Below the pieces are notes generated by a model that did not search any database, was not told where the DNA came from, and was given only the letters and a program-made list of their open reading frames with translations. A stretch of DNA of 24,854 nt, from positions 1 to 24,854 of the forward strand of contig JABDJE010000080.1 in assembly GCA_013002625.1 (NCBI GenBank). The letters run 5' to 3'. The position numbers were made by a program, and so were the translations under genes. Positions 17,401-24,548 of this stretch are shown here, one piece after another (the stretch's first letter is position 1; each line of letters opens with the position of its first letter). The stretch is from Saprospiraceae bacterium. GTDB taxonomy: Bacteria > Bacteroidota > Bacteroidia > Chitinophagales > Saprospiraceae.

Positions 17401-19346
17401 TCGTCTGATAAATTAATCGCTTTAAGATCAATATTTCTGATATCTGCTCTAAAGTCTGTTTTTACAGCATTGTCTGACAAATCTATTTGTCCTTCAAAAT
17501 TCAAATCAACGTTCGGATCAAAAGCGATAAACGATCCGTCAAATAAATTTTTCTGGAATTCTCCCTTTAGAATAATACTGTTATATGGATAGCCCTTGAA
17601 CTCAAAATTCTCAAGATTGGCCTCAAGGTTCGCTTTCACATTACCAAGGGTTAAGCCTTGTCCATCATAGATACTTGCACTAAATGTGGCAAATCCAAAA
17701 TTATCGTTGCCTGTCCATCTTTTTAAGTCAAAATCCTTGAGTACAATGTTTCCGGAATACAAAGCATTATTAATACCATCTTTTACATCTAGTCTGGTAT
17801 CCAATGTTATCCTACCTAAATTACTTTGGAGGTAGCCATAGATAACAAAATCATTAAAAAATCCATCTATTGCGCCAGAGAAAGATATAGGATCCAACTT
17901 GTAAAACTGTTGTGGCGGGTTAAATCCAGGAATAACCTGTTTCAAGCCTGTTAAACTTGTCGTCAATTCATCCACATATAAATTGATAAGGGCTTTGTCT
18001 GGCTTTGTAAGGTTGGAAGTACTTAAACTTCCATTAAGGTAAATTTGATTTCCAATCTTAAGTGAAATATTATCAGCTTCCAAATCATCCACGGTTCCAC
18101 TAATCTTGCCTGATAATGCAATTGTTTTGTTTTTATTGAGTTTGAAAAAACTAGACTTTGCCACATCTGGGAAGAAATAACTCAGATCTGAAAGTGCAAT
18201 CCTGGATCCATTCAGCGAAGATTGAATAACAATCGACTCTGCGAATGATTTAAAATCAGACAGATCATTATAATTAAAACGCAACTGATCACTGATGAGG
18301 CTGGACTTTGTTTTCAATATGAAATCCTTTAATCCCAGTCCATTCTGTCCAAAGTGTAGTTCTCGTACATCCAACTGTTGTATTTCAAATCCATTCTTCT
18401 CTTCCAGAGTGAGCGATTTTATATTGGATTTAATATCGAGTGGAAAGCTAAGACTTGTTGAGTCCGCATTAATGTTGATGTTATCAATCAACAAATGTTT
18501 GTAGTCGATGACATTTTGCTGAAGTATCTGTTCAGGATAATTCCAATCATCATTTATAAAAGTACCGCAGCTGAGCTCAAGATGGTGGATCCGAATAAAT
18601 TTCGTAGGTTGATCAGAACTCGAAACTTCAGATGTTGCTTGCTTCCCACCGGTATCAATTTGAAGCGTATCCTTTAAAGGCATCTTTTCCAGATGTACAT
18701 ACGGATTGCTCAACATAAGATTACTCAATGTAATTGTGTCACTCTGAGTACTGAAGCCTTCCAATGCAATTAGTCCTTTATCCAGACTGATATATTTATG
18801 CTCTCCTTTATTTTCATCGGAGATAAACAATTGAATGTCATCCAGATTTAATTTTCTCAATTCCACAAATAGTGGACTTTTGCTTGCAGTGTCTGCATCC
18901 TGAGGTGAGAACCTGCTGATAAACTCATCCAGGTTTGATCGGTCACTGCCAAAATGATTGACAATATTAAGAACCACACCATCTGCATTTATTTCACTCA
19001 GCAGTAATCGTTTTTTCCTTAGACTTAGTAAATTTTCTCGCAAGGAACTTGATAGCGATCTGGCATACAGTAAGGTATCCTCAGGCGTATCCGCATTTGA
19101 AATGTAAATATCTTCGAGCTCAAGACCTTTGAAAACAGAAAAGTCAACTTTGCCTACATCGACACGGGCAGAAGTCTTTTCCGATAATTGTTTTGTGAGT
19201 TTATTTACTAAAAACTTCTGGACAGGACCAAAATGCACTATAAATGGAAGTGCAAGCACCAATAAAAAAAATAGAACAACAACCCTTAGAATAAACCTGA
19301 GAGGACCTTTGCGCTGTGCTTTATTTTGAATTGATTCCTGGGTCAT
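14475..19346 (-). CDS. tamB: TamB-like translocation/assembly module protein (DUF490 family)
   Basis: 1623 residues. An N-terminal membrane anchor (about 17-38, FILRVVVLFFLLVLALPFIV) is followed by an AsmA-like start (FLVNKLTKQLSEKTSARVDV...GLELEDIYI). A very long beta-strand-rich region of repeating hydrophobic/polar segments follows, as expected for the hydrophobic groove of bridge-like lipid transfer proteins. The C-terminal TamB domain is clear: GDYLFTAWGIVAKPFTVKQG, GLITWTGDPINANLNIE (about 1315-1337) and NEQVAGLIMFRSFLPS near 1420. TamB homologues span the periplasm and serve outer-membrane protein assembly and/or phospholipid transport; which applies here is unknown, and no tamA/bamA gene is in the window. 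It lies 72 bp downstream of folP on the same strand with no obvious promoter between, so co-transcription is likely. Confidence 0.92.
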   Translation of the reverse strand: MTQESIQNKAQRKGPLRFILRVVVLFFLLVLALPFIVHFGPVQKFLVNKLTKQLSEKTSARVDVGKVDFSVFKGLELEDIYISNADTPEDTLLYARSLSSSLRENLLSLRKKRLLLSEINADGVVLNIVNHFGSDRSNLDEFISRFSPQDADTASKSPLFVELRKLNLDDIQLFISDENKGEHKYISLDKGLIALEGFSTQSDTITLSNLMLSNPYVHLEKMPLKDTLQIDTGGKQATSEVSSSDQPTKFIRIHHLELSCGTFINDDWNYPEQILQQNVIDYKHLLIDNININADSTSLSFPLDIKSNIKSLTLEEKNGFEIQQLDVRELHFGQNGLGLKDFILKTKSSLISDQLRFNYNDLSDFKSFAESIVIQSSLNGSRIALSDLSYFFPDVAKSSFFKLNKNKTIALSGKISGTVDDLEADNISLKIGNQIYLNGSLSTSNLTKPDKALINLYVDELTTSLTGLKQVIPGFNPPQQFYKLDPISFSGAIDGFFNDFVIYGYLQSNLGRITLDTRLDVKDGINNALYSGNIVLKDFDLKRWTGNDNFGFATFSASIYDGQGLTLGNVKANLEANLENFEFKGYPYNSIILKGEFQKNLFDGSFIAFDPNVDLNFEGQIDLSDNAVKTDFRADIRNIDLKAINLSDDFSSVNGQFNCSMSGSDTKDFAGLIDVDGLSVKFKEKDFVFDSLYVSSSPAINSRNLIVSSDIINASLDGVFDFSELVPKLKGFIAANHPLWAKRLNIKASEKELNNRQDFRFKIRISDTRDYLELINADALRLKGVSFEGAPNLALGQIESTLTVDTIQYQEYTFANMALALLHNNSLSKYNLALDKIFTDSKTYDPVNLKVDIDGDVVMFNIATNNILDSIGNIDVDLRVIPEGDNLEFTVVDKKLQMFSSDWSIRKTNKVVFGDKYLKVYDFILTDGNRVLDIGDINARGLHLSLRQFDFALINGIINYDKINFTGTGNADIQIFDLFGPSEVVASAFLPEFDLNDVNYGALIINGRRDTTGMVKADIKMDRESDGQQLHVSVDYNERTKGISGNVRARNLVMNTFEFIIDDGISNTAGVANIDASIFGTADDIKLRGEARIKDGVTTINYLGAQIGLGTEKVRISENFIDLTNVSLFDKFGNRAVMLGGLRHKLFADFRTDLSMSSDRFLALDTEKGDNPMYYGKGIGAISVEFNGPFSSTDIDVTAVTGQGTILNIPVEDTYENFDESFIKFVDRDEYLNPKKDTIFLAPKIEGVDVEMNLTISDEAQVNMIFNERLNDVIKGRGNGDLRIIVSRQGDFNIFGTYEVESGDYLFTAWGIVAKPFTVKQGGLITWTGDPINANLNIETEYTGLRVPVNVFLDEYLTNASTSVQTEARKRTQVDLTMKLTGTLYNPIVNFDLKFPELQGELRTYADNKVRTLRENEADLNEQVAGLIMFRSFLPSNSLGDNLLTSESLTQTGYNTLSEFVSNQLSYLLSGFLQEALSENGFVSGIDFEIGFSRNSDVTADGSFESTQLIPDEIEVHFKPRFQNDKWGFDYGTSFVNSRIVDNTNYVIHDFVLEYYLTDDRRLKLRAYGKWDRDEVLTTGSAVQKYGLGINYRKEFGNLTDFKKALSKDISNIKSDDQGTQED

Positions 19347-19418
19347 TTAATATTTAAGAAGCTTACTTTTATTTAAACAATAAATTGTCTGTTTTAGGTA
19401 TGAGAATATTTGCTTTAA

Positions 19419-20258
19419 TTAATCATTAACATTGTTGCTATAAGCATGCCATAATTTGATGGTTTCACACGCTTCGGTCACATCGTGTACCCTAAGTATT
19501 TTTGCCCCTTTCAACAAGGAAATCATGTGCAATGCTGTTGTGCCATTTAAAGCCTCCTGAGGCGATACATTCAATGTTTTATAAATCATTGATTTTCTGC
19601 TGATACCAACCAACAACGGGTGATCAAGACTGGTAAAAACCTCCAGCTTATTCAGGATTTCAAAATTGTGTCGTATATGTTTTGCAAACCCAAAACCCGG
19701 GTCAACGATAATTTGCTCTACCCCACTACTTTTCAATTCAAGTACTTTATTATTCAGGCTGGAATACACTTCCATAACAACATCATCGTATTGTGCAAGA
19801 TTGACCATAGTATCAGGCCTGCCTTTCATGTGCATTAAAATATAAGGTAATCCTAATTCCACAACCGTTGGTATTAATTCAGCATCATAGGCAAATCCAG
19901 AAATATCATTTACGATAAAACTGCCATATTGGGACATTCGCCTTACAACTTCACTGCTGAAAGTGTCAATGCTTAAGACAATATCAGGAAAACGCTTATA
20001 AACTTCCTTTATAATAGGCTCTATCCGGCTAATTTCTTCTTCGACAGGAATAAGTTTTGAATTGGGATTTGAGGAAAATCCACCTACATCAATAATGGAT
20101 GCGCCTTGTGCGTGCATGCGTTCAATCTGTGATATGGCTTTGTCAAGATTATTATAATAGCCTCCATCAAAAAAAGAATCAGTTGTGACGTTAAGGATAC
20201 CCATAACAATGGGATTATCCAGTGAAATAAGCTTTTCACCGACACGAATTGAATTCAT
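19419..20258 (-). CDS. folP: Dihydropteroate synthase
   Basis: Condenses 6-hydroxymethyl-dihydropterin pyrophosphate with p-aminobenzoate in folate synthesis; the target of sulfonamides. 279 residues. Loop 1 is VMGILNVTTDSFFDGG (Asn23). Loop 2 is IIDVGGFSSNPNSK. Pterin-site residues are Asp98 (LSIDTF), Asn117 (VNDISG), Asp186 (IIVDPGFGFAK), Lys222 (LVGISRKSM) and the terminal RVHD (Arg257, His259). The oddity is loop 2: the usual Ser/Thr-Thr/Ser-Arg-Pro-Gly reads Ser-Ser-Asn-Pro-Asn, so the conserved Arg is Asn64 here. Other catalytic residues are present, so the gene is probably functional. A good -7 box lies 20 bases upstream of the ATG. Confidence 0.96.
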   Translation of the reverse strand: MNSIRVGEKLISLDNPIVMGILNVTTDSFFDGGYYNNLDKAISQIERMHAQGASIIDVGGFSSNPNSKLIPVEEEISRIEPIIKEVYKRFPDIVLSIDTFSSEVVRRMSQYGSFIVNDISGFAYDAELIPTVVELGLPYILMHMKGRPDTMVNLAQYDDVVMEVYSSLNNKVLELKSSGVEQIIVDPGFGFAKHIRHNFEILNKLEVFTSLDHPLLVGISRKSMIYKTLNVSPQEALNGTTALHMISLLKGAKILRVHDVTEACETIKLWHAYSNNVND

Positions 20259-20277
20259 AGGTTGGTCAATTAAACAT

Positions 20278-20285
20278 CAAAGTTA
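20278..20285 (-). promoter_or_regulatory. Candidate -7 promoter box for folP (and the downstream tamB-like gene)
   Basis: Read on the minus strand the box is TAACTTTG, an exact TAnnTTTG match, ending 20 bases before the folP ATG (20258). No TTG is seen at the -33 position. It is the best promoter candidate for the folP-tamB unit. Confidence 0.5.
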
Positions 20286-20420
20286 GCTAAATAACAGCCC
20301 TAAAAATTGGGGGAAATACCCATTTTTTACCCATTATACCTTATAAGTGTTTCATCTTCAGCAAAAATTAGCTTAATTTTAGGAGGATTTAATAAGAAAA
20401 CTAGCCAAAGCCGTTACACA

Positions 20421-21701
20421 GTGAAAAGAAAAGAAGCGTCAATTCTTAACATTTGTATTGTTATTTCTGCCGTCATTGCGGGGTACTTCATCCTCCACTA
20501 TCTCAACGTCTCAGAGACGCCTCAAGAAGAGACTGTTATTGAATCGGTCGAACCCGAATATAAATACGGTTTCGATAAGAATGCACACCATTTCGAAAAA
20601 CATACTTTAGGCTTCAATCAAAACCTGGGTGACCTACTCTTATATCAAGGTATTGCCTGGGATAGTATCCTAAAACTGGATCAGATCTCATCCAATGTAT
20701 TCAGTATACGAAAATTCAGAGCGAAAAAACCTATTACACTCGTTAAGGAAAATGAATGTGAAGCACCGCTTTGCGTAATATACGAGCCTAATAAATTCAC
20801 TTTCATAAAATACTTCATCAAGGATAAGGTGAAAATTGATGTTGTCAAGCGAGATTATGACATCGTCATAGAATCTGCAGCAGGTGAGATAACATCTTCA
20901 TTATGGGGCGCAATGCAAGAGAATGGTTTGGGAAATGATATCATCGATAAGATGGAAGATGCATTTGCTTCAAGTGTGGATTTTTACCATACGCAAAAAG
21001 GTGACAAGTTCAAACTCATTTATGAGAGAAAGTATATAGATGGCAAATCGGTAGATACCGGTGAAATACTTGCTGCTTCATATAAAAATGAGCAGGGAGA
21101 ACACCATGCTGTATTTTACGAGAATGAAAATTATGAAGGCTTCTACGATCTGGAAGGGCACCCAGCATTGGGTAAGTTTCTCAGAGCACCTCTAAAGAAT
21201 TCAAGAATTTCTTCTCGTTACAATCTGCGTAGATTTCACCCGATTAAGAAAAGAACCATTCCACATCTGGGTACGGATTATGCCGCACCGATTGGAACAC
21301 CAATCTATGCTGTGGGAAGTGGTGTAATCGAAGTAGCTGGTTATACTAAGAATAATGGAAAATATGTAAAGATCAGGCATGATGATGTCTACAAAACTCA
21401 GTACCTCCACATGAATCGTATTGCACCGGGTATTAAAAAAGGTGTGCGCGTTAAACAAGGACAGAAAATTGGTGAAGTAGGCAAAACGGGTCTGGCGACA
21501 GGGCCTCATGTTTGTTTCCGCTTCTGGAAAAACGGAAAGCAGGTTAATCACCTCAGATTAAACTTTCCACCTCAAGATCCTCTTCCAGCCGATCAACTGG
21601 AGGATTTCTTCAAGAAGAGAGATGTTCTACTGAATATATTAAATCAGGTTCCTTATCCAAACGAAGAGCCCAATAATACATTGGCCTTCAATAACCCTTA
21701 A
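20421..21701 (+). CDS. M23-family peptidoglycan DD-metallopeptidase with N-terminal membrane anchor
   Basis: Starting at GTG 20421 the protein has 426 residues. A transmembrane anchor (about 8-26, ILNICIVISAVIAGYFIL) is followed by an OapA/LysM-like periplasmic region (about 50-250) and a C-terminal LytM/M23 domain (about 260-390). Zinc-site motifs: HLGTD (His282, Asp286), YLH (His330) and GPHVCFRF (His363, Cys365), where the usual second His of H-x-H is Cys. Such enzymes cut peptide cross-bridges of peptidoglycan. In this frame the only start upstream of the GTG is a TTG at 20307, whose 38 extra residues would bury the anchor, so GTG is preferred. An AGGAGG at 20381-20386 is 34 bases away, too far to serve it. 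The gene is convergent with the histidine kinase gene, with a 45-bp gap. Confidence 0.9.
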   Translation: MKRKEASILNICIVISAVIAGYFILHYLNVSETPQEETVIESVEPEYKYGFDKNAHHFEKHTLGFNQNLGDLLLYQGIAWDSILKLDQISSNVFSIRKFRAKKPITLVKENECEAPLCVIYEPNKFTFIKYFIKDKVKIDVVKRDYDIVIESAAGEITSSLWGAMQENGLGNDIIDKMEDAFASSVDFYHTQKGDKFKLIYERKYIDGKSVDTGEILAASYKNEQGEHHAVFYENENYEGFYDLEGHPALGKFLRAPLKNSRISSRYNLRRFHPIKKRTIPHLGTDYAAPIGTPIYAVGSGVIEVAGYTKNNGKYVKIRHDDVYKTQYLHMNRIAPGIKKGVRVKQGQKIGEVGKTGLATGPHVCFRFWKNGKQVNHLRLNFPPQDPLPADQLEDFFKKRDVLLNILNQVPYPNEEPNNTLAFNNP

Positions 21702-21746
21702 ACTTCTATCTGGAAAATATAATTCCGAGATTGGCACATACCAAAA

Positions 21747-22808
21747 TTAATAAGTGATTTTCGCTTTCTGCAGTGTAATGCCAAATGTTGAACCGAGCCC
21801 AAATGTGCTACGGACTGTAATTTTTTGCTTGTGCGCTTCCATGATGTGTTTTACAATAGCCAAGCCTAAACCTGAGCCTCCGACCTGACGAGAGCGACTT
21901 TTATCCGCCCGATAAAAGCGATCAAATAAGTGTTTCAAGTCCTCTTCTTTTACACCTATACCATTATCCGAAACTTCCACAAGAATGCGTTCATCCATAT
22001 CATAAAAGCTGACTTTGGTTGTTCCGCCATCATTGCCATATTTAATAGAATTCTTGATCAGATTAATAAATACCTGATGCATTTTATTGCGGTCGGCTAA
22101 AACTGTAAAGCTCTGGTTGGCACCAGGCTTAAATATCAAATTTATATTCTTGGAAGCAGCTTGCATTTCCAGGTCTCGGAATACTTCCTCTACCAATTCT
22201 TTGATATTGAATTTTGTAAGATCCAATAAGCCAGCCTCAGATTCCAGCTGATTAATCAACTCCAGATCTTCAACTATAGTTTGAAGCCGCGCTAGGTTGG
22301 ATACGGCTCTTTCCAAATACTTCTTATTAATTTTTTCATCGTAGAGTCCGCCCTCTAAAAGGGTGTACAAATATCCCTGAATTGTAAAGATGGGCGTTTT
22401 CAATTCATGCGATATATCCCCTACATATTTCTTCCTGTAAGACTCCAATGACTTGAGTGAGGTAATTTCCTTTTCCGTTTCTGCAGCCCATTCTACGACC
22501 TTTTCATTTACATCTTCCAGGCTTGTTTCAACTGAGTCCAGTGATTTAACATCTTTAAGTGAATCCTTGGAATCGGTAATTACCTTGTAGATCAGTTTAA
22601 TCTTTCTAAAGACAAATGTTTCAAATAAGAATCGAAGCAAAAAGTAGCCAATGAGCAAGGTTGCGAAGGCGTAAACTATAAAATAGCCTGGCTGGACATT
22701 GCTCACATCTGATACAGCATAAATGCTTACTAATATCACAATGTGGGTCATCCATATCACAAAGGATATAGAAAATGAGATTTGCCTTATTGTTAAGTTT
22801 TTAAACAA
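21747..22808 (-). CDS. Two-component sensor histidine kinase (PhoR/WalK-like core)
   Basis: 353 residues. Two transmembrane helices (about 12-32 and 42-66) are separated by only about nine residues, so there is no real extracytoplasmic sensor domain. No clear HAMP or PAS domain lies between the membrane and the kinase core. HisKA: YVGDISHELKTPIFTIQGYL with phospho-acceptor His134. HATPase_c: N box NLIKNSIKYG (Asn253), G1 box DNGIGV (281-286), FDRFYRADKSRS and G2 GGSGLGLAIVKHI (310-322). All catalytic boxes are intact. The start codon is apparently TTG at 22808: the frame closes upstream at a TGA, and the next ATG would remove part of the first membrane helix. It lies five bases after the response-regulator stop, so the pair is co-transcribed. 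The signal may be sensed in the membrane or through a partner. Confidence 0.93.
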   Translation of the reverse strand: MFKNLTIRQISFSISFVIWMTHIVILVSIYAVSDVSNVQPGYFIVYAFATLLIGYFLLRFLFETFVFRKIKLIYKVITDSKDSLKDVKSLDSVETSLEDVNEKVVEWAAETEKEITSLKSLESYRKKYVGDISHELKTPIFTIQGYLYTLLEGGLYDEKINKKYLERAVSNLARLQTIVEDLELINQLESEAGLLDLTKFNIKELVEEVFRDLEMQAASKNINLIFKPGANQSFTVLADRNKMHQVFINLIKNSIKYGNDGGTTKVSFYDMDERILVEVSDNGIGVKEEDLKHLFDRFYRADKSRSRQVGGSGLGLAIVKHIMEAHKQKITVRSTFGLGSTFGITLQKAKITY

Positions 22809-22813
22809 TGGGT

Positions 22814-23512
22814 TTAGAAGTCAAATTTATAACCTACGCCTTTCATTGTTTGAATATAATGACTTCCTATCTTTTCACGGAGTTTTCTAATATGAACGTC
22901 GATCGTTCTGTCTCCTACGATCACATCGTTTCCCCACACTTTCTTAAGTATTTCTTCCCTCCGGAATACCTTGCCAGGTTTTGAAACCAACAAGGCCAAT
23001 AATTCAAATTCTTTCTTTGCGAGAGGAATAACGTTATCATCTTGAGTAACCGTGTAGGCATCAGGATTGATTTTCAATCCATCAAACTCCAACACTTCCG
23101 AACCGGCATCTATCCTAAAGTCAGCATGACGTCGCATAAGAGCATTTACCCTGCTTTTTAGCACATTGGGTTTGATGGGTTTGGTGATAAAATCATCACC
23201 ACCCTTATCAAGCGCTGATATATGAGTGAATGATTCAGATCTAGCGGTGAGGAATGCAATTAAAGTGTTATCAAAAGTATTTTCAGATCTCAATTTTTCA
23301 CATAATTCAATGCCGTCCATTTTGGGCATCATGATGTCTAGCAATATAAGATGTGGAACAAACTTGGTAGCCACTTCGAACCCCTCTTCACCATCATATG
23401 CAGTTGCAATGTCATAACCTTCCTTCTGTAGGTTGTACTCAAGGAATTCTACGATATCATGTTCGTCTTCAACGATCAATATTTTACCTTTTTTTTGCAT
23501 TGATTTCTCCAT
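22814..23512 (-). CDS. OmpR/PhoB-family response regulator
   Basis: 232 residues. The receiver domain (about 9-125) has acidic pocket Glu15/Asp16 (ILIVEDE), phospho-acceptor Asp59 (LILLDIMMPKMDG), Thr89 (FLTARS) and Lys111 (FITKPIKP). The winged-helix DNA-binding domain (about 138-232) includes LAKKEFELLALLVSKPGKVF, the recognition region VGDRTIDVHIRKLREKIG and GVGYKFDF. It is the cognate partner of the kinase encoded five bases downstream. It sits 77 bases after the DUF4296 lipoprotein gene; two 12-bp direct repeats in that gap could be its own binding sites. The target pathway is not evident from sequence. An alternative start at Met5 is possible. Confidence 0.95.
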   Translation of the reverse strand: MEKSMQKKGKILIVEDEHDIVEFLEYNLQKEGYDIATAYDGEEGFEVATKFVPHLILLDIMMPKMDGIELCEKLRSENTFDNTLIAFLTARSESFTHISALDKGGDDFITKPIKPNVLKSRVNALMRRHADFRIDAGSEVLEFDGLKINPDAYTVTQDDNVIPLAKKEFELLALLVSKPGKVFRREEILKKVWGNDVIVGDRTIDVHIRKLREKIGSHYIQTMKGVGYKFDF

Positions 23513-23558
23513 GACTTTACAAAGGAAGACATATAGTCATTATTTCTATTGTGTCCTA

Positions 23559-23590
23559 GATTAAATAATTGTTAACTCGATTAAATAGTT
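23559..23590. repeat. Two 12-bp direct repeats upstream of the response-regulator gene
   Basis: GATTAAATAATT (23559-23570) and GATTAAATAGTT (23579-23590) match at 11 of 12 positions and start 20 bp apart, about two helical turns. They lie 47-78 bases upstream of the response-regulator ATG, at the end of the DUF4296 gene. The arrangement suits tandem binding of an OmpR-type dimer (autoregulation), but the sequence is AT-rich and chance is possible. Confidence 0.35.
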
Positions 23591-23928
23591 CATTTCCGTT
23601 TTTTAGCCTTATACTGTTTTTCATAAGAAGATATGCTGTCTTTGGCAGCACTATGGATCGGATTATAAATAGCTGGGTTGAGTTGAAGCCACTCAAGATC
23701 ACGCTCGAAAGCAAGAAAATCAATGTTATGAATGGCCTCTATCTCACCGATATATTTTGATCTCAAACTGTCTTTTACATCAATATCCACATCATCAAGT
23801 ATTTCCGAAATCACATAAACATCAATCAGTACATCTTTGATCTTCTCTTCAGAATAGTTCAAAACATATTTATCCTGTTTGGAGCTGCATGCACAAAAAA
23901 TAAACAAAAGAACTATGATCTTCTTCAT
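23590..23928 (-). CDS. DUF4296 family lipoprotein
   Basis: 112 residues beginning MKKIIVLLFIFCACSSK: a short lipoprotein signal with lipobox FCAC, lipidated Cys14. The remainder is helical and charged: SEEKIKDVLIDVYVISEILD, then the HNIDFLAFERDLEWLQLNP region and a basic tail KQYKAKKRK. This matches the general form of DUF4296, a Bacteroidota-specific domain of about 85 residues with no established function. It probably sits on the periplasmic side of a membrane. Its ATG overlaps the TGA of the upstream sixA-like gene by four bases (ATGA), indicating translational coupling. The family assignment comes from recognition of the pattern, not a search. Confidence 0.8.
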   Translation of the reverse strand: MKKIIVLLFIFCACSSKQDKYVLNYSEEKIKDVLIDVYVISEILDDVDIDVKDSLRSKYIGEIEAIHNIDFLAFERDLEWLQLNPAIYNPIHSAAKDSISSYEKQYKAKKRK

Positions 23929-24416
23929 ATAAGTTTAGGGAAATAAGTATTCAAAATAATAGTATTTGAAAAATGTACATCTGACCAGTTTTCAGCTTCG
24001 GATTCAAGGTGTACGACACCACATGTTGGAATGTTGTCAATGGGATAGTTTGAAAACATATTGCTCATATAGTTTATTGTTGGGTTGTGGAAAAATATTG
24101 CTGGTAAGCTAATTGATTCTTCCAAGTTATTGATGATGTACATAACATCATCTTCAGATCCAAAGTATAGATCCTGAAATTTTTCAAAATTGATGATGAT
24201 ATCCTTGAATTCATTATAAAAAACAGTAGCTGTTGAAAAAGCGCGATTGGCAGGGCTTGAAGCCAAGTAGTCGGGTCTTATCTCCAATTGATTCAGATAG
24301 GCCGCCATACGCGGTGCATCCCTTTTACCGCGATTATTTAAAGGCCTGTCAATATCCGCCAATCCGGGATTTTTCCAGGAGGACTTGGCATGGCGTATCA
24401 ACAAGAATCTTCTCAT
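23925..24416 (-). CDS. sixA: SixA-like histidine phosphatase family protein
   Basis: 163 residues of the histidine phosphatase (phosphoglycerate mutase-like) superfamily, small SixA branch. The RHG motif is LLIRHAKSSW (Arg8, His9). DRPLNNRGKRDA and LASSPANRAFSTA match the conserved substrate-pocket segments. The second catalytic His is in FFHNPTINYM (His110), where SixA usually has GHNP. SixA removes phosphate from phosphohistidine; in E. coli the best-supported target is a phosphotransferase-system protein. It is first of a minus-strand group (sixA-like, DUF4296 lipoprotein, response regulator, histidine kinase), which makes a link to the phosphorelay tempting but unproven. Confidence 0.9.
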   Translation of the reverse strand: MRRFLLIRHAKSSWKNPGLADIDRPLNNRGKRDAPRMAAYLNQLEIRPDYLASSPANRAFSTATVFYNEFKDIIINFEKFQDLYFGSEDDVMYIINNLEESISLPAIFFHNPTINYMSNMFSNYPIDNIPTCGVVHLESEAENWSDVHFSNTIILNTYFPKLI

Positions 24417-24548
24417 AGGTAAAGCTTTAAGTTAATTCGAAAATACGGATTTAGATGAATAGATAAATTGTCACTATCTTTAGTAGTTTTCAATGAATTT
24501 TTATTGAATTTATCATTTAAGCCCAATTTGACCAACACGACCAACTAA

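Noticed and set aside
15150..18677. Plus-strand open frames of 60-112 codons opposite the tamB-like gene
   Set aside because: They are antisense to a 1623-codon gene with clear family features, and their translations show no motifs or upstream signals.
20307..20420. TTG-initiated N-terminal extension of the M23 protein
   Set aside because: It would place 38 polar and mixed residues before the membrane anchor, and a -7-like TAATTTTA (20374-20381) lies inside it.
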